Shown in pieces: positions 55,477 to 64,000 of a stretch of DNA of 64,000 bases. The notes beneath the pieces were generated by a model. It searched no databases, had not been told where the DNA came from, and saw only the letters and a list, made by a program, of their open reading frames with translations. The stretch's first letter is position 1, and the number at the start of each line of letters is the position of its first letter. Position numbers and translations under genes: made by a program. The DNA comes from an uncultured Succinivibrio sp. (GTDB lineage Bacteria; Pseudomonadota; Gammaproteobacteria; Enterobacterales; Succinivibrionaceae). Location: positions 1-64,000 of the forward strand of contig CAKQDA010000012.1 in assembly GCA_934218695.1 (NCBI GenBank). Reading direction: 5' to 3'.

Positions 55477-56271
55477 CTAAGATACAGATTTTGTAATTCT
55501 GATTGGTACCTTTTGCATGAACAAAGGAAAATGAATGTTATTACGTCTTATGATTTCATCCACTCTGCTGGTATCGCCATACTGTTCATAAGCTAAAACC
55601 AAAGTAGGCTGTAACTCTTTTGGAGTTACAGTTACGGTTTTACCATCTGCTAGAACCTCATTTGTAAAGTAATGGTATACATTGCTGTAAAGCTCTTCCA
55701 AACTCTCATACAGATTACTGTCATCAGTACCCTGATATATCATTTCAGCTTCAATAACTGAAAGAACTTCATTACGCAGTGCAAAGATTTCATCTTCGGA
55801 TTTTGTATTTTCGGCTGTGTCAGTGTCTCCGTCACTCTCACCATCCAGGTTTGTTCCAACAAGAGAAACAATACCGGCTAACAGAGCAAGTAAAGTAAGC
55901 CTTACTGAAGTTTTTACAGCTTCAGCTAATTCTGATTTCTGAGTGTTAATATCAGTCTGCCTAAAATCAACTGTTGTCCCTTGAACTGTACCTTGAGCAG
56001 TTCCATGAGATGTCCCAAGAGCAGTGCAGGTGACTGATGAGGTTGTACTTAATTCATCAGAATGAATTAAATTAAGTACAGCGTGACCTGCATTTCTCCA
56101 GTTCTGAATAACATTTGAGTAATTACCTACTCCTAATGAATCAAAAAGGGAAGAAACAAAGGAAGAGGAATGGCTCAAATCTGATGCAGCAGTTGTCACA
56201 AGGTTTGATATTGAATCAGATAAATCAAAAATCTTGAAATTGGTAAGAAACAACCAATTACATTGTTTCAA
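55477..56271 (-). pseudogene. Mu-like DNA-circularisation protein (gp43), C-terminal part
   Basis: 264-codon frame. The end LVLAYEQYGDTSRVDEIIRRNNIHFPLF and nearby residues match the C-terminus of Mu-type DNA circularisation / tail proteins, which close with LALAxxLYGDAxRADEIxxRNxIxHPxF. Earlier residues (SELAEAVKTSVRLTLLALLAG) also fit. The N-terminal domain is missing. The frame starts inside the adjacent IS66 relic, so its first dozen residues are foreign. It belongs with the gp44-like fragment as prophage debris. Confidence 0.6.
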
Positions 56272-56545
56272 ATCAAGCCATATTCAATGGCATAAGTTTA
56301 TCTAAGACATCAGAGAAAATATTGTAACTAATAAAGTCTGTGATGGTTCCTCTTTTGTCTTTTCATTCATATTAAGTGTCATAGTTTGAATGATTGTCTT
56401 TATATATGATTTAAAATCAGTGCTGTTCACGATACAGGTTTTATAGAGAGAATACTGAACCGTTAGATAGTCAGACCTTTGCATGTGACATTTGTCATCA
56501 TGCTGTTAGAGAATATGTCAATCAGAAGATTTTCAGTGCTTAACA
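56240..56545 (-). pseudogene. IS66-family transposase relic, copy 1
   Basis: The minus strand encodes pieces of an IS66 transposase C-terminus (QYSLYKTCIVNSTDFKSYI), with frameshifts. The DNA matches 63629-63910 closely, including a small hairpin (AATTGGT...ACCAATT) just past the old stop. It joins the gp43-like remnant, which it has truncated. Confidence 0.7.
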
Positions 56546-56794
56546 AGTTAACTTGTAAAAGATTTGAGTTTTAACAGCCTAACGGACAGTTTTTTTATAA
56601 AAACGATGAACGGATCAGAGTAAGTCTCAAAACAGATCAGAGGACAGATTAACTTTTCACTGACAGTATTCAGTAAAGTTAATGGAGAAATTTTTTGCAG
56701 ACTGAAATGTATTATTTATTCAAGTAAGGCACTCGAACGTACTTTACAACAACATTAAATAAATAAGTGGATTTAAATGAAAGGTGAGATAAGA

Positions 56795-56871
<77 letters not shown>

Positions 56872-56881
56872 AACGAAAAGC

Positions 56882-56910
56882 ATTATAAGAACAGCAGTTC
56901 ATGATGTCAA
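56882..56910 (-). promoter_or_regulatory. Consensus sigma-70 promoter of tRNA-Pro
   Basis: TTGACA (56905-56910) and TATAAT (56882-56887) on the minus strand, exactly 17 nt apart and both perfect matches. They lie 10 nt before the mature tRNA. Confidence 0.9.
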
Positions 56911-57446
56911 TTTTTTTTTGTTTTTTTTTTGAAATTTCAAACTGGTTACCGCAGAAAAAACAAGAGGTTAAGATGCCATTAGAAGGAAATGTAATAATGA
57001 AGTCTGATAAATATCGGCTTTATAGAGAAATTAAAATACATTGCTGACATTATCCTTAAATTTTTTTTAGCGAAATTTAATTTAAAATCACAAACAACTT
57101 ATTCTGAGTTGCATCACCAAAAACTGCATCAGTTCCTTCTCTGTAAAAATTTCTATCGACAAAATTAACCTATTTTTATCTTCATTTGTAAACTGACATC
57201 TAAAATGCGAGAAAAATAATCATTGTAAAACAATAAGATAGTATCAAAAATTAACTTTAAAATGCAAAATTTGAGTTTCTTTTGCGGTATCAGCTGTTTT
57301 TTTTAGTCAATTTTAGAAAAAAACGAAAAACTGAACTATATGATAAAAAATTTATAAAAAAATATTTTTACTAACTTATTGATTTATAAAACATCATAAA
57401 AAAACTTAAAAAATATTTTTTGAGAAAGTGATCACAAATGAAAAAA

Positions 57447-57462
57447 TGTGATATAGTTCACG
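57447..57462 (+). promoter_or_regulatory. CRP-like binding site
   Basis: TGTGA-TATAGT-TCACG matches the CRP consensus TGTGA-N6-TCACA at nine of ten key positions. Confidence 0.5.
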
Positions 57463-57488
57463 TACTCCTTATGTTTGTTTGATTGTTG

Positions 57489-57530
57489 TCCCCTGAATGA
57501 TTTTTTTGTGTTCAGGGGATTTTTCTTTTT
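57489..57530 (+). terminator. Intrinsic terminator in the gap before dolP
   Basis: CCCCTGAA and TTCAGGGG arms around a 14-nt T-rich loop, followed by ATTTTTCTTTTT. No gene is recognised upstream on this strand, so it may end a small RNA or attenuate dolP. Confidence 0.75.
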
Positions 57531-57774
57531 GTAAGCCCATTTTTTTTATATTTTCTCTTCTTAACAATTGGTTTTCAAAAAACTTTGGTTATCTCTTCTT
57601 CGCACTTAAGCTACTGCTGTCTGATGACGCCTGCTCTATTTTTTTTAATATGACTCTCACTTTGATGTATAACATTCTGAACATACAGAGTTTTTTTGTT
57701 ACAATATCTTGATAAATAAAATAACTATGAAAGCACTGGCATTATTAAGTTCTGTTGTGAGTGGAGATCAAAAG

Positions 57775-58581
57775 ATGTCTTTTGTATCAGATTTTAAGAG
57801 AGTATCTCTGGTTTTAGTTTTTTCAGTTTCTTCAATGTTCATCTGCAACGGTTGTGTAACTGCTATGGTTGGAGCCACTGCCGCTGGCGCTGGTGCCATC
57901 ATCGGTTCAGACAGCCGTACTGTTGATGTTCAGGTTGATGATCAGAAGATCGAAAACCAGGTCGCCAGAATTTTAAAGAATGACAGAATGAGATCAGATT
58001 CAAAAGTATTCAGAGTCGACTGCATATCTGTAAATGGTAATGTGCTTCTGGTAGGGCAGACTCGTGATAGAGAGTATATGAACTGGGCCTTAGGCTACAT
58101 CAAGAAAGTTCCAAATGTAAAGAGGATCTTCAACTGTGTGGCTAACAAAGATCCAATAAAGTCAAAGGTTATTGCCCATGACGCCTATATAACAGCAAAG
58201 GTTAAGAGTGCACTTTTATTCGGTTCAAAGATAAGCTCAGGCAGATTTAAGGTTTACACCGAGGACAGCGTAGTTTATCTGTTAGGCTACATTACCAGAG
58301 ATGAGGGTCAGAGAGCAATCAATCAGACCAGAAAGGTTGATGGCATCAGAAAGATCCACCCAATTTTTGACTATATGGATGTCTCCGGCACCCCAAATTC
58401 TTCAGATGGAGCTTCTGTTGAGTCAGGGGATTCTCAATCAGTAACCGTAACACCTGCAACTGCTGCACGAAGCTCTTCATCAATGGCAAGTGAAGTTCAG
58501 TCTGATGTAGACAATGGTGGTGCTGTGCTTGAAGATGACACCGATCTGTTAGCTCCAAGTGCACCTGCTCAAAGTTTCTAA
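57775..58581 (+). CDS. dolP: Outer-membrane BON-domain lipoprotein DolP (YraP)
   Basis: 268 aa. A hydrophobic signal ends in an atypical lipobox (FICNGC), and the acylated Cys is followed by VTAMVGATAAGAGAIIGSDSR, like the GCVAAAVVGTAAVGT region of E. coli DolP. Two BON domains follow: VDDQKIENQVARIL...VNGNVLLVGQTRD and AYITAKVKSALL...EDSVVYLLGYITRDEG. Family members support outer-membrane integrity. A Ser/Ala-rich tail of about 60 aa is extra. The ATG at 57775 is chosen for GTGGAG upstream and because a TTG at 57709 would put 22 residues before the signal. Confidence 0.88.
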   Translation: MSFVSDFKRVSLVLVFSVSSMFICNGCVTAMVGATAAGAGAIIGSDSRTVDVQVDDQKIENQVARILKNDRMRSDSKVFRVDCISVNGNVLLVGQTRDREYMNWALGYIKKVPNVKRIFNCVANKDPIKSKVIAHDAYITAKVKSALLFGSKISSGRFKVYTEDSVVYLLGYITRDEGQRAINQTRKVDGIRKIHPIFDYMDVSGTPNSSDGASVESGDSQSVTVTPATAARSSSSMASEVQSDVDNGGAVLEDDTDLLAPSAPAQSF

Positions 58582-58595
58582 TTAAAAAAAGTAAT

Positions 58596-60245
58596 ATGGC
58601 TCAAAGATCTAAAAGTCCAGCAATCTTCTTTGTTGATGCATATACTCCTAATGAAGGAGAGATGGGACTGTGTCTTGAATATGGTATTCTGCGCTGGTCT
58701 AGCAACAAGAATGACAGACCGGAAGTATATGTTCATTCATTTTTAAAACCGGCAACAACCCCTAACAGGGTTCGCTGGTCAAATGCATCTGTTGAGATGA
58801 AGATCTCAAAAGAGTTTATTGAGGAAAATCGCGATCTTCCAACAATTGAGGATATGATTGATGCAGATTACCTCAAGGGGCGTTCCGTTGTCTGCTTTGA
58901 CAGTGCGGTAGAGCCCTACTATTCTCTTTTATCCAACAGTTCTGCTGTCGTTTCAATTGTTAAACTGTGGCAGGATCTGTTTGCCGATAATGATAAGGCT
59001 CTTTTATGTACGTCTCTTTCCAAGATGTGTGATTTTATTGGAATGGTTCCAGACGACAAGGAGAATACCAACTACACACCTCTTTTAAAGCGTCTGCATC
59101 AGATGGCAGCCTTATGGTTCCTGCTCGAGGAAATGGCAAAGCACCCTAAGTCAAAGCGGAGTATTGGCTCTGGCGGTATGCAGTTTAATTTTATCTGGCC
59201 ACTGCCAAAAACTCAGGAAAAGTGGTTTGAGCGCGATGTAAATTCTTTTAATGATCTTACAGATGATGAGATCAAAGAGTTTTTCAGTGGCACTCTTGCA
59301 GACAGAATCGACTGGTTTGAGATGAGCATGTATGCCTGTGACTGGATGTTCCATCGTCAGAAAAACCGTGGAACAGAAGATCTTGAAGGGCGTATCGAGA
59401 TGGCAGAGTTCATCTTCAGGAACGTTTTAAACTTCAAAATGCAGGTCTGGGTGCTGATTTATTACTCAATTTACAACCACAGACTTGAAATTGCCAGACA
59501 GATTGCTCTTGACCGGGGCGATCTGCGCCGATTAAAGAGTGCTCAGTTAGAGAACTTTTCAAACTTCATTATTGAAAATCTTGATGTATTTCTGTCAGGT
59601 GAACAGAAACAAAAACTTCTGGCATCTCTTGTAAAACAGTCTTTTGATTCTAACGGTGCTGTTCGTTTTGAGCATTTCGATTTTGAAGCTTTACAAAAGC
59701 AGTATGCAAATCGTCGCAGTGATGTGCAGAAACTTTATTTTACTGACAATGCACCAGGAACAAATCTTAAGAACTGCTATAAGGAAATTCGTGATGCCTC
59801 TGGACGCACTATTTACAGACGCTATGAGGTAAAAGGCAGAGGTAAGGAGAGAGCTGCAGCCAAAGAGCTGGTTTTAAGAAATTTAAACCGACTGTACGAT
59901 GATGCCCGTAATGTGTTCTCTGATATCTGGCTTACACCTTCTTTAAAACTGTGGATACAGTTTATCACGGGCTGCAATATAGCCGAAATTGTAAGGACAG
60001 TAAGATCAAATGATGCAACAGAACTTGTTGATGTCAGAAACTCTCTCCACTACATCCTTGAAAGATGTGCCTATGAGTATCTTGTAAAACTGTATAATGA
60101 GCTCAAAAATATTTTTGCTGCAATGCAGGATGACAATATTGAAATTCCTCCTTTTCAGTTCAGCTTCCAGGGTATTTCCATAGAAGTTGAAATTATCTCT
60201 GCAGCCAAGGTTGGGTTCTTTAGACGACTTTTCAGTTTTGAATAA
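58596..60245 (+). CDS. Protein of unknown function, 549 aa
   Basis: Starts 14 nt after dolP, so probably co-transcribed. Not recognised with confidence. The first 190 residues have the outline of a DnaQ-type exonuclease fold (AIFFVDAYTPNEGEMGLCLEYG, then SVVCFDSAVEPYYSLL, then LLKRLHQMAALWFLLEE), but the DxE and HxAxxD catalytic residues are not in place, so activity is unlikely. The remainder is helical, with a basic RRYEVKGRGKERAAAKELV stretch near residue 415. It is soluble, with no signal peptide. The fold call needs structure prediction. Confidence 0.6.
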   Translation: MAQRSKSPAIFFVDAYTPNEGEMGLCLEYGILRWSSNKNDRPEVYVHSFLKPATTPNRVRWSNASVEMKISKEFIEENRDLPTIEDMIDADYLKGRSVVCFDSAVEPYYSLLSNSSAVVSIVKLWQDLFADNDKALLCTSLSKMCDFIGMVPDDKENTNYTPLLKRLHQMAALWFLLEEMAKHPKSKRSIGSGGMQFNFIWPLPKTQEKWFERDVNSFNDLTDDEIKEFFSGTLADRIDWFEMSMYACDWMFHRQKNRGTEDLEGRIEMAEFIFRNVLNFKMQVWVLIYYSIYNHRLEIARQIALDRGDLRRLKSAQLENFSNFIIENLDVFLSGEQKQKLLASLVKQSFDSNGAVRFEHFDFEALQKQYANRRSDVQKLYFTDNAPGTNLKNCYKEIRDASGRTIYRRYEVKGRGKERAAAKELVLRNLNRLYDDARNVFSDIWLTPSLKLWIQFITGCNIAEIVRTVRSNDATELVDVRNSLHYILERCAYEYLVKLYNELKNIFAAMQDDNIEIPPFQFSFQGISIEVEIISAAKVGFFRRLFSFE

Positions 60246-60305
60246 AAATCGTATGCAGGTGATACTGCATAGCGTGTTTGTTCTTATAAAGAAGAAAGTT
60301 TAGCA

Positions 60306-61127
60306 ATGATTTTTAATTCTGTAAGAGCTGCTGTATTTACGGCAGCTTTATTATTTTGTACAAATCTTCAGGTAAATACAGCATCTGCAGCTCAGGTTAT
60401 AGGAGAATACGCTAATGGCTGCATTAAAGGTGCTGTGCCCTTAAAAAACGGTACCAATTACCAGGTGCAGATTTGGGGACAGGGCAGAAATTACGGACAC
60501 CCTGAGCTTATTGATTACATTCAGAAACTGGTATTAAAAGCCAAACACTACAACTTACCAGATCTTCTGATAGGTGATCTGTCAAAACGACAGGGAGGTT
60601 CTTTTGGCGGTGGTTCAAGTCACGGCTCTCACCAGTCAGGCCTTGATGTGGATATTTCCTTTGACTTTTCAACTCCAAAGAAATCATTCTATGAACTCTC
60701 TCATCCTGTTGATGTATATCTTGTGGATACACATAACAGAGTGACGAAAAACTTTGATAAAAGACGTGTGGCACTGATTTATCTTGCAGCCTCGGACAGT
60801 CGTGTAGAAAGAATTTTTGTGGCACCGGGGATTAAAAAGATACTGTGTCAGGTTTATGAGGGACATGACAGGAGCTGGCTTCAAAAACTGCGCCCATGGT
60901 TCGGACACCGCGGTCATATGCACGTAAGACTAGCCTGTCCTTTGGACAGTCCACTGTGTGTAAATCAGGCAAAGCCACCGAAGGGTGATGGCTGCGGTCA
61001 GGAACTTGATTCCTGGCTCTATCCTCACAAATATGCTCAAAAGCCAGCTAAGAAAGGTAAACCTCAGGTTAAAAAGAAGAGAGTTATGCCGGCTCAGTGC
61101 AGAGCATTATTCGCCTCATCTCACTAA
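60306..61127 (+). CDS. mepA: Penicillin-insensitive murein endopeptidase
   Basis: Periplasmic LAS-type metallopeptidase that cuts D-Ala-mDAP cross-links. A signal peptide (residues 1-28, ending ASA|AQ) precedes YHPEL-type text (NYGHPELIDYI). The zinc motif SSHGSHQSGLDVDISF (about residues 103-118) and HRGHMHVRLACP (about 201-212) carry the ligands. 273 aa matches E. coli MepA (274). The gene ends 2 nt before the left end of the IS4-type element. Confidence 0.93.
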   Translation: MIFNSVRAAVFTAALLFCTNLQVNTASAAQVIGEYANGCIKGAVPLKNGTNYQVQIWGQGRNYGHPELIDYIQKLVLKAKHYNLPDLLIGDLSKRQGGSFGGGSSHGSHQSGLDVDISFDFSTPKKSFYELSHPVDVYLVDTHNRVTKNFDKRRVALIYLAASDSRVERIFVAPGIKKILCQVYEGHDRSWLQKLRPWFGHRGHMHVRLACPLDSPLCVNQAKPPKGDGCGQELDSWLYPHKYAQKPAKKGKPQVKKKRVMPAQCRALFASSH

Positions 61128-61128
61128 T

Positions 61129-61212
61129 ATCTCTACTTTCCACGACTAAAATTTAACTATAAACCGCATTCTACTGCGGTTGTGCTCTTTAACAACCGAT
61201 TAAATACAATGT
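61129..61212 (+). repeat. Left terminal inverted repeat of the IS4-type element
   Basis: About 83 bp matching the reverse complement of 62850-62933 at roughly nine of ten positions. It contains an internal hairpin (CCGCA...TGCGG) that may also terminate mepA. Confidence 0.85.
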
Positions 61213-61219
61213 GATAGGC

Positions 61220-62772
61220 TTAAGTAAGCACTTTCTTCTGTGAACCTGTGCTCTGTATTTGTTTTGGGCAGAAATCAAATATGGCTTTTACATAGTCAAT
61301 CATATCGTGATACCTGTTACAGAGAAGCATTTTCAGCATGTGATTTACAGTTCTCAGTTTTTCTTTAACGATGCATCCTTTTGCATCAAGCTTATCAGGG
61401 AATTCCATCAATCTGTCGAACAGTTCTTTTACTGCTTCTGCCAAAGGAATTAGTCTCATTGTCTCCTGACAGTTGCGGGCTATTTCTCCCATGGTACGAA
61501 CATCTCGATGCAGGCGTCTGTGAAACTCCAGTATCGTGGCTCTTAAGGCTGAAAGACACATAAAGGCATTCTGATTGTCAAAATCAACAGAGCGTGTTTC
61601 TTTGCCAAGTCCAAAGAACTCCTTCTGATTGAAAAATCCTGTTTCAATCATCCAGCGACAGGCATACATCCAGACTATCTTTTCAGGGCTGAGGTTTAAA
61701 TCAGTAGAAGCAAGTACCAGAATTTTATTAGGAACGCTGTAGCTTGGAGATAAACGATTTTCAAATCGATACCGTTTTCAAACTTCTCTTTACCTGTACA
61801 GGCTCTGACAAGCTCACATCCGGTAATGGAGGAGTTATCTTTGATACGTTTATGTTTAAAAGACCTCCATGGCTCATCAAGTGGAGCGCAACAAACTGAA
61901 CGACCAAGTCTGTCCTTACGGTGATACTTTCTGCGATCCTTCTTTAACATGCCAATGATGTCGATGCTTCTCTGGTTTTTGAACCACTTTAGAAGTACCT
62001 CATAGGTAAACCAGGAGTCCATAAGTACATATGAAAAGTCAAATCCCTGTCTCTGAGCATTTAAGACCATCTGCTTTAAAAGTTCAGGTTTTGACATGTA
62101 AGCATCATTACGTATAACACCACCATGAAGACGATGGTCAAAACACTTGTTCTTCTGTTTAGGACTGGCTTTAGATTTGGCTTTGCTGTCATCTGAGACT
62201 ACAAGCTTTGAGTCAATGGTAAAGTAGTTGCGACCATCGGTCCATCCTAACTGCAGACATGTAAATACTTTTACTGTAGAGCCGAGGTTATGATCATGTG
62301 TTCTTGTTACATTCTCCATCCTTTTAGCTCCAGAATGTTCAAGTACAGAATCATCGATGATAAGACAGTGTTCTTTATGATTGGTTAAAGATGCAATTTG
62401 CTTATGTGCTTCCCATGCTGTCAACATAGTCATCCTGTTCCAGTTTGCCTTTGGAGAACTCATAAATTCATACATGGCACTCTTTTTAGCAGGAAGGAGA
62501 GAAGAAGCAAAGGATGAACAGGACTGAGAGAAATTATTTCCCAGAAGACAGGAGTTGATAACTCCAGACAACATCTATCCTACACTAATGGTCTGAGACT
62601 TGTATTTAGAAGAAATAGAGCCTGACTTGGGAAGTCTGCATCTGTATGCATTCCAGTTAAGGTTTAAAGTCTCCTTAGCAAATTTTCCTGGGTTAAACTG
62701 TAGTAATTCACTATCTTTAGCTGATACCATATTCATGGCGTTTTCCTGTTTATGATTCGCTTTTGTTAACAC
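61220..62772 (-). pseudogene. IS4-family DDE transposase pseudogene
   Basis: Three pieces make one transposase: 62575-62772 and 61696-62574 are in the same frame, separated by TAG at 62575-62577, and 61220-61669 is in another frame after a frameshift near 61680. Catalytic segments are present: LIIDDSVLEHSG (first Asp), YVLMDSWFTYE (second Asp) and YACRWMIETGFFNQKEF. The last fits the IS4 signature Y-x2-R-x3-E-x6-K exactly. The stop and frameshift make it inactive unless both are recoded. Confidence 0.85.
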
Positions 62773-62849
62773 ATTGAATTATAGCAGAAAAATACCATAA
62801 AATCAAGCTAATCTATTGATTTTACTACATTTTCTCTCAAATTTATCTC

Positions 62850-62933
62850 TCATTGTATCTTATCGTTTGTTAAAGAACACAACCGCAGTAGAATGCGGTC
62901 TATAGTTAAATTTTAACCGTGGAAAGTAGAGAT
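62850..62933 (-). repeat. Right terminal inverted repeat of the IS4-type element
   Basis: The partner of 61129-61212, ending where the gmhB-like reading frame begins. Confidence 0.85.
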
Positions 62934-63269
62934 GCTTTATATTATTGTCCGCATCATCCACACAAAGGATATGAAGGTGAAATACCTGAGCTGAAGATTG
63001 AATGCCACAGCAGAAAACCTAAGTCAGGCATGCTGCTACAGGCAGCTGATGAATATAATATCGATTTGTCACAATCGTGGATGGTTGGTGATGGAGAAAA
63101 TGATGTGCTTGCAGGAGTTAAAGCGAGATGCAGTACAGTGTTGCTTTCATCAAATGACGAATATGCAGATTACGGGCAAAAGTTTACATATAGAAGTTTG
63201 GGTGAAGCAATTAGTGGAATTATAAGTATGGCGACAATACGATCTAATCTTAATCACATACGTGTTTAA
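62919..63269 (+). pseudogene. gmhB: gmhB-like phosphatase, 3' fragment
   Basis: About 112 codons corresponding to the C-terminal half of a HAD-type D-glycero-D-manno-heptose 1,7-bisphosphate phosphatase: YYCPHHPHKG (the family's zinc-loop region), RKPKSGMLLQAA and WMVGDGENDVLAGVKA (HAD motif 4). Members are about 190 aa; the N-terminal half with the catalytic DxD is gone, replaced by the IS4-type element. The Cys pair between the CPHH and RKPKSG motifs of the GmhB zinc site appears as one Cys (IECHSRKP), so it could also be a related histidinol-type HAD phosphatase. Confidence 0.75.
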
Positions 63270-63350
63270 GCCAGTTTTAACTGTTTTAAGCAGAGATTTC
63301 TGCATGTAAATTTGTGCTGATTTTATACAGCTTTTTATTATGAGGATACT

Positions 63351-63647
63351 ATGGCTTCTTTTGATAATTTAGTAAATTCCCTTGCCAACAATAGTTCTGC
63401 TTCTACTCCTAGTCCTGCTAATACAGGTACTCCTATTCAAGGTCCTTTAATTGATGACCTTACTAGAGCACAACTAGCTAATGCTAACATGTCTACTCAA
63501 CAGGCTATTACTGCTGTACAGCAAGCGCAAGACATGCAACGTCATATAGGCATGGATAACCATGTACAAGACTATGCATTTGTTGTTGGTGGTCTATCAA
63601 TCTTGCTGATTATGATTTTTCTAAAAAAAGTAATTGGTAAGAAATAA
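63351..63647 (+). CDS. Small single-pass membrane protein, 98 aa
   Basis: A Ser/Asn/Pro-rich N-terminus (residues 1-45), a Gln-rich helix (about 47-62) and one C-terminal membrane helix (about 72-92, YAFVVGGLSILLIMIFL) ending KKVIGKK. GAGGAT before the ATG is a good ribosome site. Codon use (many CAA, CTA and CCT) differs from the surrounding genes, suggesting foreign, perhaps phage, origin. The last codons lie in a hairpin (63629-63656) that belongs to the adjacent IS66 relic, so the C-terminus may have been altered. Unrecognised. Confidence 0.55.
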   Translation: MASFDNLVNSLANNSSASTPSPANTGTPIQGPLIDDLTRAQLANANMSTQQAITAVQQAQDMQRHIGMDNHVQDYAFVVGGLSILLIMIFLKKVIGKK

Positions 63648-63660
63648 CCAATTACTTTGT
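63629..63660. terminator. Hairpin at the end of IS66 relic copy 2
   Basis: AGTAATTGGT and ACCAATTACT arms around an 8-nt loop. A version of it occurs at copy 1 (about 56240-56262), so it is part of the element. Confidence 0.6.
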
Positions 63661-63666
63661 TCAAAA

Positions 63667-64000
63667 TTAAGCCATATTCCATGGCATAAGTTTATCTAGG
63701 ACATCAGAGGAAATATTGTGGCTCTTAAAGTCAGTGATGGTTCCTCTTTTGTCTTTTTCAAATTCAATCTCATTCATATGAAGTGTCATTGTTTCAATGA
63801 TTTTCTTCATATAGAATTTAAAATCAGTGCTGTTCACGATACAGGTTTATACAGAGAATACAGAACCGTTAGATCCTCAGCTCCTTTACACGTATCACTT
63901 GCCATCATGCTGTTACGCAGTATGTCAATCTCACGGAATTTCTCTTCAACATTGTTGTTGTGCATAACTCCATAAGGGCTGTCTAAGAATGCTGTTAAAC
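63667..64000 (-). pseudogene. IS66-family transposase relic, copy 2 (runs off the edge)
   Basis: The minus strand gives HNNNVEEKFREIDILRNSMM, VLYSLY and, after a one-base deletion near 63845, MKKIIETMTLHMNEI and the typical IS66 ending LDKLMPWNMA. It matches the relic at 56240-56545. The gene continues past the right window edge. Confidence 0.75.

Larger units (their letters stand above)
56911..57708. other. Long AT-rich non-coding gap before dolP
   Basis: Almost 800 bp with poly-T and poly-A tracts and no credible gene; a short plus-strand frame at 57497-57712 overlaps a terminator. Within it are a CRP-like site (57447-57462) and a hairpin terminator (57489-57530). An unrecognised small RNA or a long dolP leader is possible. 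Confidence 0.5.
61129..62933 (-). mobile_element. Decayed IS4-type insertion sequence with long inverted repeats
   Basis: A 1.8-kb element with terminal inverted repeats of about 80 bp, unusually long for IS4, and one broken transposase gene. Its right end lies inside a gmhB-like gene. No target duplication was obvious. Confidence 0.85.

Noticed and set aside
57497..57712. 71-codon plus-strand frame before dolP
   Set aside because: It starts inside a terminator, is Phe/Leu-rich because of poly-T tracts, and has no ribosome site.

Overview
The window reads as chromosome of an AT-rich anaerobic gammaproteobacterium, probably Succinivibrionaceae (Aeromonadales). The basis is enterobacterial-type genes (a fused ThrA of 820 aa, pfkA, tpiA, sstT, mepA, dolP, feoAB) together with a NIF-type NifU/NifS pair, DUF1703-type ATPases and BspA-like repeat proteins, which are common in gut and rumen anaerobes. 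The family-level placement is an inference from gene content.

Layout. 0-9 kb: tpiA-pfkA (minus), an orphan 331-aa protein, the thrABC operon and a GNAT acetyltransferase. 9.4-22.4 kb: an accessory island of BspA/DUF285 repeat genes, all on the minus strand, with a metallophosphoesterase pseudogene, a dead ISAs1-family element and clear segmental duplications. 22.6-34.3 kb: a six-gene plus-strand operon, the main candidate for an undescribed system. It encodes a secreted, membrane-anchored formylglycine-generating-enzyme-like (SUMF1) protein, a 904-aa protein that looks like an SF1 helicase with destroyed ATPase motifs, a membrane-anchored coiled-coil protein, a membrane-anchored coiled-coil McrB-like AAA+ ATPase, a DUF2357/McrC-like protein without a visible nuclease site, and a degenerate Hsp70-like protein. 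Only the AAA+ protein keeps good catalytic motifs. I propose a membrane-tethered relative of coiled-coil McrBC systems in which one motor works with pseudo-enzymes.

34.4-53.9 kb: sstT (minus), feoAB, an AAA-like/PD-(D/E)XK protein, two metal-export loci (a separate HMA protein plus a Zn/Cd-type P1B ATPase; a CopA with HMA domains at both ends, overlapping an Lrp/AsnC regulator gene), nifU-nifS, two overlapping membrane GGDEF genes and hisC-aroA.

54-64 kb: a secreted orphan protein, then debris of a Mu-like prophage (DNA-circularisation and baseplate-hub fragments with a moron-like secreted gene between them), an IS66 relic, tRNA-Pro(TGG) with a consensus promoter, a long AT-rich gap, dolP, a 549-aa protein of unknown function and mepA. 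The end holds a decayed IS4-type element with about 80-bp terminal inverted repeats that has removed the 5' part of a gmhB-like gene, a small membrane protein and a second IS66 relic running off the edge.

How the genes work together: thrABC, hisC-aroA, tpiA-pfkA and nifUS are housekeeping. feoAB imports ferrous iron while the two P-type ATPase loci export divalent metals and copper. The BspA island and the adjacent AAA+ operon look like the variable, interaction-facing part of the window. All calls were made by reading the sequence; no database search was run.
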